A stretch of 64,000 bases of DNA. It comes from Actinosynnema pretiosum. GTDB lineage: Bacteria; Actinomycetota; Actinomycetes; Mycobacteriales; Pseudonocardiaceae. Made by a program: the position numbers and the translations under genes. Shown here one piece after another: positions 1 to 6,838 of this stretch. The notes beneath the pieces are model-generated. The model was not told the origin of the DNA. It was given only the letters and a program-made list of their open reading frames with translations, and searched no databases. The stretch covers positions 109,193 through 173,192 of the forward strand of contig NZ_JAMTCF010000021.1 of assembly GCF_024171695.1 (NCBI RefSeq). Direction: 5' to 3'. The first letter of the stretch is position 1, and each line of letters opens with the position of its first letter.

Positions 1-349
1 CCAAGAGACACGGAGCTTCCGCGACCATGATTATGGCCTGGACCACCGTACTGCTTTCCAGCAAAAGTTGCATTCGGGTCCAGTTTTTTCGTGAACAGTT
101 TTCAGCGGCACCGCGTATGCAGTAGTGCCACCGTCCTCCATACGGACCTGACTTGCGACCCTCGGTAGCGCCCCAGTCCGCACAACAGCGGCTTTTGTCG
201 AATTCGGATGAACGGTGGCTGCGGAACGCTCTTCCCACGCCTGAGACGTACATCTAGTCTCGATAGGTGGAATCGACCACTACCAGTCGCTTCCGCTCGT
301 CACCTTTCACTCAAAAGTTTCACCCGAACTCGCCAAGAGACACGGAAGG
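1..349. other. Intergenic leader with 14-bp direct repeat
   Basis: No convincing gene is seen here. The stretch is more AT-rich than its surroundings, as expected for a promoter region. The 14-mer CCAAGAGACACGGA occurs at 1-14 and again at 333-346, the second copy lying immediately before the GTG start at 350 and overlapping its ribosome-binding area. The first copy may therefore be the 5' leader of a related gene or a regulator site. Confidence 0.5.
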
Positions 350-550
350 GTGGGCAGATTGTTGCCTAGCTACCCAGCGTTGATCATTTTCGCCGCGCTG
401 ATCATCCTCTACCTGGTGTTCACCGCGTTCATCGTGTGGCTGCTGTCCGCCAGGGTGCCCAACGCACTGGGTCGCACGCTGATCGCGGTCACGAGCCTGG
501 TCGCCGGGCTCCCGCCGATCCTCCTCGTGCTCACCGGGGTGATGGCGTGA
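350..550 (+). CDS. Small two-helix membrane protein
   Basis: A 66-residue hydrophobic protein with two predicted membrane segments (about residues 10-32 and 42-64) separated by a short SARVPNALGR loop. It starts with GTG after a GGAAGG-like ribosome site. Its stop codon overlaps the GTG start of the following Crp/Fnr gene (GTGA, 547-550), so the two are probably translationally coupled. No family was recognised. It could be a membrane partner or sensor for the regulator, but that rests only on the coupling. Confidence 0.7.
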   Translation: MGRLLPSYPALIIFAALIILYLVFTAFIVWLLSARVPNALGRTLIAVTSLVAGLPPILLVLTGVMA

Positions 551-1281
551 CGCGCGCCCTCGGCCCCTCCGCCCCCGGCCCCTCCGCGACGACGCGCGGA
601 GGGGCCTCGCCCCGCAGGCCCGGCAGCCTCCTCGACCAGCTGTCCCCCCGCGACCGGTCGCACCTGCAGCGGTTCGGCAGGCCCACCTCGTTCGGCAGGG
701 GGGAGACGCTCATCCCGCAGGGCGACGACCACCCCGCCGTCTACCTGCTGACCGGCGGCGTGGTGAAGGCGACGCGGACCGCGCTGCCCGACAGCCCGCC
801 GATGCTCATCACCCTCTTCTTCCCCGGTGACGCCCCCGGCACCGCCGACGCGCTGCTGAGGAGCCCCGCCCACATCACCTACACCGCGACCAAGCCGACC
901 CGCGCGCTCGCCGTGCCGCGCGAGCGGTTCACCGACTTCGTCGAGTACCGACGCGAGGTCACCCGCACCGCGCTCGCCGTGCTGGCGAACGAGCTCCGCG
1001 TCCGGGACATGCACCTCGCGCACTCCACGATGGACGTCCGAGGCAGGCTCGTCGCCTTCCTCGGCCGCCAGCAGGTCGTGAGCGGCGTGCCCACCCCGGA
1101 GGGCGTCATGCTCGACCTGGGCCTCACCCAGGCCGACCTCGCCGCCGCCATCGGCGCCGCCCCCGGCACCGTCGGCCGCGAGCTGGCCTCGCTCCAGGAG
1201 CGCGGCGTCATCGGCATGGGCTACTGCACCATCTACATCAAGAAGCGGCTCAGCCCCCACTCCCCCGAACCGGAGTACTGA
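547..1281 (+). CDS. Crp/Fnr-family transcriptional regulator
   Basis: A 244-residue regulator. A cyclic-nucleotide-binding-type beta barrel occupies about residues 40-140 (FGRGETLIPQGDDHPAVYLL), and a winged helix-turn-helix lies near 190-230 (LTQADLAAAIGAAPGTVGRE). The usual phosphate-binding cassette of a cAMP-dependent Crp is not obvious, so the ligand is unknown. The start is placed at GTG 547 because it overlaps the stop of the 66-aa membrane protein; an in-frame upstream extension to 436 would run antiparallel through that gene and is unlikely. A strong hairpin follows the stop. Confidence 0.85.
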   Translation: MTRALGPSAPGPSATTRGGASPRRPGSLLDQLSPRDRSHLQRFGRPTSFGRGETLIPQGDDHPAVYLLTGGVVKATRTALPDSPPMLITLFFPGDAPGTADALLRSPAHITYTATKPTRALAVPRERFTDFVEYRREVTRTALAVLANELRVRDMHLAHSTMDVRGRLVAFLGRQQVVSGVPTPEGVMLDLGLTQADLAAAIGAAPGTVGRELASLQERGVIGMGYCTIYIKKRLSPHSPEPEY

Positions 1282-1294
1282 CCCCCCCACCCGC

Positions 1295-1324
1295 CCCTCC
1301 GCCGCTCCCCCGCGCGGCGGAGGG
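1295..1324. terminator. Hairpin terminator after Crp/Fnr gene
   Basis: CCCTCCGCCGC (1295-1305) pairs perfectly with GCGGCGGAGGG (1314-1324) across an 8-nt loop, 14 nt after the regulator stop. There is no U-tract, which is common for actinomycete terminators. Confidence 0.65.
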
Positions 1325-1374
1325 CCGCAGGTCCGATCTTGACGTCGCCGCAGCGCCGACCGATCCTCTCTGCC

Positions 1375-2355
1375 ATGCCGGTCACCACCCGCCCGGTCAC
1401 CATCCGCGACGTCGCGCGGCAGGCGCAGGTGTCGGTGTCCACGGTGTCGCGGGCGCTCACCGCGCCCGAGCTGGTGCGCGCGGAGACCAGGGTGCGCGTG
1501 CTGGAGGTCGCCCACCGGCTCGGGTACCAGCCGAACCCGGCCGCCCGCAGCCTCATCACCGGGCGGACCGGCAACCTCGGCATCGTCGTGCCCGACCTGG
1601 GCAACCCGTTCTACCCCGGCGTCATGCGCGGCGCGCAGGCGAGCGCGCGCGAGTCCGGGCGGTCGGTGTTCTTCTGCGACAGCGGGGGTTCCGCGCGGCA
1701 GGAGGCCGCGCTGGTGCGGTCGCTCGCGCCCCAGGTGGACGGGCTGGTGCTGTGCTCGCCGCTGACCAGCGGCAGCGAGCTGGCCGAGCTGGTGGCCCTG
1801 CGCACGACGGTGCTGCTCAACCGGCCGCTGCCCGGCGTGTCGGCGGTGCTGATGGACAGCCGCTCCGGCGCGGAGGCGGCGGTGGCGCGGTTGGCGCTGC
1901 TCGGGCACCGGCGGTGCGCCTACCTGGCCGGGCCGGACGAGGCGTGGTCCAACGGGGAGCGGCTCGCCGGGTTGCGGGTGGCGGCGGGCGAGCACGGGGT
2001 GGAGCTGCGCGCGCTCGGGCCGTTCCCGCCCTCGTTCACCGGGGGTGAGCTGGGCGCGGACGAGGCGCTGAGCGCGGGGGTGACGGCGCTGGTCGCGTAC
2101 AACGACCTGATGGCGCTCGGCGCGCTGGAGCGCTTGCGCGAACGAGGGGTGGTCGTCCCCGATCGGATGGCCGTGGTCGGGTTCGACGACCTGCTGTACT
2201 CGGCGGTGTGCCACCCGAGCCTGACCACGGTCGCGCTGCCGATGGAGGAGGGCGGGCGGGCCGCCGTGCGCGAGCTGCTGGCCAGGCTGGCAGGTGAGCC
2301 GCCGAGCACCCGCGTGCTGCCGACCTCGCTGCGGGTGCGCGCCAGCACGGGGTGA
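1375..2355 (+). CDS. LacI-family transcriptional regulator
   Basis: A 326-residue LacI/GalR regulator. The N-terminal helix-turn-helix reads TIRDVARQAQVSVSTVSRAL and the hinge region LGYQPNPAARSLITGRTGNL; a periplasmic-binding-protein-like effector domain follows (IVVPDLGNPFYPGVM, then VVGFDDLLYSAVCHPSLTTV near the C-terminus). ATG 1375 is preferred over an in-frame TTG at 1339 because the HTH then starts near residue 7, as usual for the family. It probably senses a sugar. The next gene is a broken carboxypeptidase, so the target genes are not evident locally. Confidence 0.88.
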   Translation: MPVTTRPVTIRDVARQAQVSVSTVSRALTAPELVRAETRVRVLEVAHRLGYQPNPAARSLITGRTGNLGIVVPDLGNPFYPGVMRGAQASARESGRSVFFCDSGGSARQEAALVRSLAPQVDGLVLCSPLTSGSELAELVALRTTVLLNRPLPGVSAVLMDSRSGAEAAVARLALLGHRRCAYLAGPDEAWSNGERLAGLRVAAGEHGVELRALGPFPPSFTGGELGADEALSAGVTALVAYNDLMALGALERLRERGVVVPDRMAVVGFDDLLYSAVCHPSLTTVALPMEEGGRAAVRELLARLAGEPPSTRVLPTSLRVRASTG

Positions 2356-2481
2356 GCACGGGTCTGCCGATCGGGGGACCGCCGGTCTGGTGAGCCAGAC
2401 GGCAATCCGGTCACCGCGTCCACGCGTCCGCGCTGCGGGACGCCCGGAGCCACCGCCCCTCCCGCTGCCACGATCACCCCC

Positions 2482-3407
2482 GTGCCCACCACCCTGATCC
2501 CGCCGCGCCTGACCGAGGGCGACCGCGTCCGCCTGGTCTCCCCGGCCAGCTACCCGAGCGAGGAGCTGCTCGCGGAGTCCGCGCGCGTGCCGGAGTCCTG
2601 GGGCCTGGTCCCGGAGGTCGGCGCGCACGCGCTGGACCGCCGGGGCTTCCTCGCGGGCCGCGACGAGGACCGCGCGGCCGACCTGAACGAGGCGTACCGG
2701 GACCCCGGTGTGCGCGCCCTGTTCGCCACGCGGGGCGGCGCGGGCGCGTACCGGATCGTCGACCTGGTCGACTACGACGCCGTGCGCGCGGACCCGAAAC
2801 CGCTGGTGGGGTTCAGCGACATCACCGCGCTGCACCTGGCGCTGTGGCGGAACTGCCGGATCGCGGGCGTGCACGGCTTCCTGTCCGGCGCGCGCTCCGC
2901 CGAGTCCACCCGCGCCCTGCTGACGGGCGCGGGCGCGGTCCTGCGCCGGGACCCGGCGGCGCTGACGGCGGCGGTCGGCTTCCCCGGCGCCGCCTCGGGA
3001 CCGGTGCTGGGCGGGCACCTGGGCACGGTGGCGGGCACCTGGGCACGGTGGCGGGCGCGGTGGGCGCGGGGCTGCCGCCGCTGGACGGCGCGATCCTGTT
3101 CCTGGAGGCCCCGCGCGGCATCGGGCTGGGGCAGGTGGACCGGCAGCTCACCCAGCTGATGCGCTCCGGCGCGCTGCGCGGCGTGCGGGGCGTGGCGCTG
3201 GGCCGGTTCCCCGGCTTCGAGGACTACGAGGACCGGGGCTGGACCGTGCTCGACGTGCTGCGGGACCGCCTGGGCGCGCTGTCCGCGCCGGTGCTCGGCG
3301 GTCTGGACGTGGGCCACGGCGACACCCCGCTGTCCCTGGCCCTGGGACCGGTCGGGCACCTGGACACCGAGGCCGGGACGCTCACGACCGAACCCGCGAC
3401 CCGGTGA
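2482..3407 (+). pseudogene. S66 LD-carboxypeptidase (MccF/LdcA-like), frameshifted
   Basis: The 5' frame (2482-3050) carries the S66 nucleophile region (LVGFSDITALHLALW, with Ser in the GFSD elbow). The remaining catalytic parts, LFLEAPRGIGLGQ (Glu) and DVGHGDTPLSLALG (His), are in another frame from about 3031 to 3407. The frames switch at an exact 20-bp tandem duplication (3011-3050). Removing one copy restores a continuous protein of about 301 aa reading GGHLGTVAGAVGAGLPPLDG across the join. Intact relatives hydrolyse LD-peptide bonds in murein tetrapeptides or microcin C-type adducts. Unless the duplication is an assembly error, the protein loses Glu and His and is inactive. Confidence 0.85.
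3011..3050. repeat. 20-bp tandem duplication causing a frameshift
   Basis: The unit GCGGGCACCTGGGCACGGTG occurs at 3011-3030 and 3031-3050, perfect and head to tail. Twenty is not a multiple of three, so the second copy shifts the S66 carboxypeptidase frame. Slippage is plausible because the unit contains the internal near-repeat GGGCACCTGGGCACGG. Confidence 0.95.
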
Positions 3408-3763
3408 CCGCAACGGGCGCAGGTGAGGCACCGAAGGCGGGACGCGGAAAAGCCCGGTGTGGGGGCAGGGCAGGGACAGAGGCAGAGGGGTGGGCGCGCG
3501 GGACGGTCAGGGTGCCGGAGGCGTGCAGCGACGGTCAGATGGCCCGGCAGGTAGGCCGCATGGCGGTCAGGTCGCCTGGCAGACAAGCCAGTCAGCAGAC
3601 AGGACGCTTGGCGGTTAAGTCGCTCGGCAAGCCCCCGGCAGCCAAGTCGCTCGGCAAGCAGGCCGCCCGGCGGCCAAGCCACCAGGCAGCCAAGCCGCCC
3701 GGCAGACAGCCCACCCGCTGGTCAGGCCCTCGCTGGTCAGGCCCCGGCGGTCTACCCCGCCAG
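3408..3763. repeat. Degenerate short-repeat intergenic spacer
   Basis: No gene is supported. From about 3530 to 3765 the DNA is made of variants of a roughly 9-27-bp motif of the type GGC(A/G)G-ACAAGCC / AAGTCGCTCGGCAAGC. For example AAGTCGCTCGGCAAGC is at 3617-3632 and again at 3644-3659, and TGGTCAGGCCC-like words recur around 3718-3745. ORFs here are repeat artefacts. The spacer separates the S66 pseudogene from the convergent SDR gene. Confidence 0.6.
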
Positions 3764-4618
3764 TCAGGTCGCCGGGAAGTAAGGCCGCAGGCTGGCGGCG
3801 GCGACCCGGTCCAGGAGGCGATCCGGCAGCACCCGCGCCAGCCTGGTGAGCACGGCCGCGTCGAGACCGGCGGCGTACCGGGTGCGGGGCTTGCGCGCCG
3901 TGACCGCCTTCGCCACCACCGAGGCCGCCCGCTCGGGTGAGATCCCCCGTTCGAGGTGCGCGGCCGTGTGCGCGGTGACCGCCTCCACCAGCGGCCCGTA
4001 CCGGGCGCGCAGCTCGTCGGACATGCCCTCGGCCCGCCGCCTGGTGGTGGCGATCCCCCGGTCGCCCATCCGGGTGCGCACCCCGCCGGGCTCCACGACC
4101 ACCACCCGCACCCCGTGCGGCGCGAGTTCGCGGCGGAGGGCGTCGCTGACGGCCTCCAGCGCGAACTTGGTCCCCGCGTACGGCCCGTACGTGGCCATGG
4201 CGACCCGGCCGCCGACCGAGCTGATGTTCACCACCCGCCCGCCGCCGTCGCGCAGCAGCGCGGGCAGCACCGCCTGGGTGACGGCGACGTGGCCGAACAG
4301 GTTGACCTCGAACAGCTCCCGCCACGCGTCGAGCGGCAGCGCCTCGACGGGCGCGTTGACGGACACGGCGGCGTTGTTGACCAGCGCCCGCAGCCCGCGT
4401 CCCCCGATCCGGTCAACGAGCGCGGCGACCTGCTCCGGACGGGTGATGTCCAGCAGCACCGGCTCGACGCCGGACCCGCGCAGCGCGTCGCCGTCCCGCT
4501 CCCGCCGCACCCCGGCGAGCACGTGGAACCCCCGCCCGGCCAGCTCGCGGGCGGTGGCGGCGCCGATCCCGGTGGACGCGCCCGTCACGACGGCGAGCGG
4601 GCGATCACCGGACGACAT
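3764..4618 (-). CDS. Short-chain dehydrogenase/reductase (SDR)
   Basis: A 284-residue classical SDR. The NAD(P)-binding motif is TGASTGIGAA near residue 14, followed by the LVNNAAVSVNA motif, the catalytic Ser in NISSVGG and the YxxxK motif YGPYAGTKFALE. Substrate is unknown. The start ATG 4618 is chosen because the Rossmann fold begins at residue 8; the much longer upstream frame overlaps the divergent TetR gene. It is transcribed away from that TetR gene across a 69-bp gap holding two palindromes, so it is most likely the repressor's target. Confidence 0.85.
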   Translation of the reverse strand: MSSGDRPLAVVTGASTGIGAATARELAGRGFHVLAGVRRERDGDALRGSGVEPVLLDITRPEQVAALVDRIGGRGLRALVNNAAVSVNAPVEALPLDAWRELFEVNLFGHVAVTQAVLPALLRDGGGRVVNISSVGGRVAMATYGPYAGTKFALEAVSDALRRELAPHGVRVVVVEPGGVRTRMGDRGIATTRRRAEGMSDELRARYGPLVEAVTAHTAAHLERGISPERAASVVAKAVTARKPRTRYAAGLDAAVLTRLARVLPDRLLDRVAAASLRPYFPAT

Positions 4619-4624
4619 TTCAGA

Positions 4625-4671
4625 TGACGTTGTCACCCGGTTGACGGTAGCCAAATCGGATGACAGCGTCA
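4625..4671. promoter_or_regulatory. Two TetR-type palindromic operators
   Basis: Two 11-bp palindromes lie between the divergent SDR and TetR genes: TGACGTTGTCA (4625-4635) and TGACAGCGTCA (4661-4671), both preceded by GA and 36 bp apart centre to centre. Pattern TGAC-N3-GTCA. Position and symmetry fit autoregulation by the adjacent TetR protein plus repression of the SDR; this is inference. Confidence 0.65.
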
Positions 4672-4687
4672 ACTGTATGCTCGGGTC

Positions 4688-5281
4688 ATGGTCACCCGAG
4701 CCGAGTCGGCTGCTGCGACCCGACGCGCCCTCCTGGACGCGGCGGCCGGACTGCTGGACGAGGGCGGCCCCGAGGCGGTCACCCTGCGCGAGGTGGGCGC
4801 CCGAGCGGGCGTCACCCGAGGGGCGCCCTACCGGCACTTCCCGGACAAGGACAGCCTGCTGTCCACGATCGCCGCCGAGGCCCTCGACCGGTTGGCCGCC
4901 GAGGCGGGGGCGGTGCGCGCGGGCGGCGCGGGCTCCCCGGCGACCAGGCTGACCGGGGCGCTGGGCGTCCTGATGGCCGTCGGCAGGCGCCGACCGCACC
5001 TGTACCGCCTGATGTTCGCCCACCCGGCGGGCGACGAGGCGGCGGTCGGGGCGGCGCGGGCCGCGGCGGGCCGCGCGGAGGCGGAGTTCCTGGCCGCCGT
5101 CACCGACCTGGTGGGCCGGGCCGAGGCGCCCCGGTTCGCGGGCCTGCTGCTGACCAGCGCGCACGGCATCACGACCATGGAGGCCAACGGCGACCCGTCG
5201 GAGGCGAAGTGGGGCGTCCCGGCCGAGGAGCTGGTCGCGACCCTGGTGGGCATGGTCGAGCGCGAGGCGCGGGAGGGCTGA
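4688..5281 (+). CDS. TetR/AcrR-family regulator
   Basis: A 197-residue TetR-family repressor. The N-terminal HTH spans about residues 10-55 (EAVTLREVGARAGVTRGAPYRHF), and the C-terminal domain resembles TetR_C_33-type WHG regulators (LYRLMFAHPAGDEAA). It is divergent from the SDR with two shared palindromes between them and ends at a hairpin shared with the convergent hydrolase pseudogene. It probably controls the SDR in response to a small molecule. Confidence 0.88.
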   Translation: MVTRAESAAATRRALLDAAAGLLDEGGPEAVTLREVGARAGVTRGAPYRHFPDKDSLLSTIAAEALDRLAAEAGAVRAGGAGSPATRLTGALGVLMAVGRRRPHLYRLMFAHPAGDEAAVGAARAAAGRAEAEFLAAVTDLVGRAEAPRFAGLLLTSAHGITTMEANGDPSEAKWGVPAEELVATLVGMVEREAREG

Positions 5282-5307
5282 GGCCGGGGACGCGCGCGCC
5301 CCCGGCC
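5282..5307. terminator. Terminator hairpin between convergent genes
   Basis: GGCCGGGG (5282-5289) pairs with CCCCGGCC (5300-5307) across a CG-alternating loop, in the 33-bp gap between the TetR stop and the stop of the convergent hydrolase. Confidence 0.55.
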
Positions 5308-5314
5308 CCGCGAC

Positions 5315-6060
5315 TCACCCCAGGTGCCGCCGGAAGAACCGGTCGACGTCATCCCCCTCGAACGCGGGGACCCCGGTGTGCCCGCCGGTGTTGGCGTGCA
5401 GGGTCTTCTCGGTCGACCCGAGTGCGTCGAACAGGTCGAGCGCCATCCCCCGGTCGTTCCACCGGTCGTCCCACTGGAGCAGGACCAGCAGCGGGATCGA
5501 GACCCGCCGGGCCTCCTCGACGATGCTCCGGGGCACGTAGCTCCCGGCGAACAGCACCGCGGCCGCGATGCGGGGTTCGACGGCCGCCAACCGCACCCCG
5601 ATCGAGATCACCCACCGGAGTACCCGACCGGTCCGCCGACGCCGGGCAGCGCGAGCAGCCCGTCGACGAGCCCCCGCCACTCGGGGACGGCCAGCTCGAC
5701 CAGCGGGAGGACGAGCCGGTCGACGACGTCGCCGCCCACCGCCTCCCCGGCCTCCAGCGCGCGGCGCAGGTCGGCGCGGGCCAGGTCGACGCCGGGCAGC
5801 CGGGGCCGGTCGCCAGCGCCGGGCAGTTCGAGGGTGGCGGCGGCGAACCCGGACGCGACGCACTGCCGGGCCCGCTCCAGCAGCCGGGGACGCATCCCGT
5901 CCAGCCCGCCGGGGTGGCCGAGCAGGATCGGCGGGGTGGTCGCGGGAGCGGTTCCGGGGGCGGTCGCGGACGTCCACAGGAGGCCGGGAACGCCGTCGAG
6001 GGTGAACGCGCGTTCGAGCAGACCGCCGTCGAGGGGCTGCTCGGAGGTGAACCTGATCAT
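5315..6060 (-). pseudogene. Alpha/beta hydrolase, single-base frameshift
   Basis: The N-terminal 150 codons (6060 down to 5608) encode an alpha/beta-hydrolase start and end exactly in the nucleophile elbow GYSGG. The rest of the fold (ISIGVRLAAVEPRIAAAVLF, the acid region LLVLLQWDDRWND and the His region NTGGHTGVPAFEGDDVDRFF) continues in another frame to the stop at 5315. Adding one G to the GGTGGG run near 5607-5612 (complement) joins the halves as GYSGGVISIGVRLA, giving about 248 aa. It resembles prolyl-oligopeptidase or dienelactone-hydrolase-type small hydrolases. The change is a real homopolymer slip or a sequencing error. The 245-bp upstream gap has a perfect CGTCATGACG palindrome at 6141-6150. 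Confidence 0.75.
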
Positions 6061-6306
6061 GGTCGTGCCTTTCGGGAGTGCCTGCGAACGGCGCTCCCGG
6101 ACGACCTACCGCCCTACCGCGACCCCTGAGGGGAGCACCACGTCATGACGTTCACGGGTACCACCTCCTCGGTTCGCAGCACGGTCGCGCAGAAGCTATC
6201 AGCACCGGCGCCGCTCCCACCACCGGATTTCCGACGGCCTTCCCGAGCCCCACCCGCCGCAGGAGCGTCGCCCCTCTCGACCGCCTCGGGGCGCTCGTGG
6301 ACGAGG

Positions 6307-6837
6307 TCAGCCCCCGGCCTGCCGCAGCGGCTCGGCGGCGGCCAGCGCCGCGGCCAGGTACGGCGGCAGTTCCTCCCCCTCGGCGACCGCGTGCACTCCG
6401 GGTTCCCGGAAGACCACGTGGTGCGGGGGCGTCCCCGCGTCGACCACGACGAGGTGGACCCACGCGGCGGGCTGGGTGGCGCCACGTCCGGGCACCCGCC
6501 ACGCCCGCAGCACCTGCCGCACCTCGGGCAGCCGCGCGGCCCAGGCGAGCAGCCGCTCCTCGTGCTCGGGTGGTTCGGCGCCGCCGCGCGCGGTGAAGGT
6601 GTAACCGGGCGGGGGTTCGTCGGCCACCAGCGGCGGGGTCCGCCCGGTCGCCCCGGTGAACAGCGCGGCCTCCTCGCGGGTGAGCGCGACGCGCTCGACC
6701 TCCAGCCATCCGGCGAGCCCGGCGTGCGCCAGGCCCGTCTCCCCGGCGTTCAGGTCTCCCCACGTCATCGCGACCGCCTCGTCGGACAGCCTGCCCGCGA
6801 GCCGTCCCAGCAGCGCGGCCTCCGCCTCGTACCCCAT
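6307..6837 (-). CDS. Putative EndoU immunity protein (unknown family)
   Basis: A 176-residue soluble, acidic protein with no family I recognise. Its ATG (6837) comes one base after the TGA of the EndoU-domain gene (stop 6841-6839), so it is tightly coupled to it. A small cytosolic protein placed directly 3' of a polymorphic toxin is the classic position of an immunity gene. It contains TFTARGG and VHLVVVDAGTPPHHVVFREP stretches that suggest an alpha/beta fold. The role is inferred from position only. Confidence 0.6.
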   Translation of the reverse strand: MGYEAEAALLGRLAGRLSDEAVAMTWGDLNAGETGLAHAGLAGWLEVERVALTREEAALFTGATGRTPPLVADEPPPGYTFTARGGAEPPEHEERLLAWAARLPEVRQVLRAWRVPGRGATQPAAWVHLVVVDAGTPPHHVVFREPGVHAVAEGEELPPYLAAALAAAEPLRQAGG

Positions 6838-6838
6838 G

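Noticed and set aside
409..3018. 869-aa minus-strand ORF opposite the Crp/Fnr, LacI and S66 genes
   Set aside because: It is antisense to three recognisable genes and has the low-complexity Arg/Gly/Ala composition of GC-skew shadow frames.
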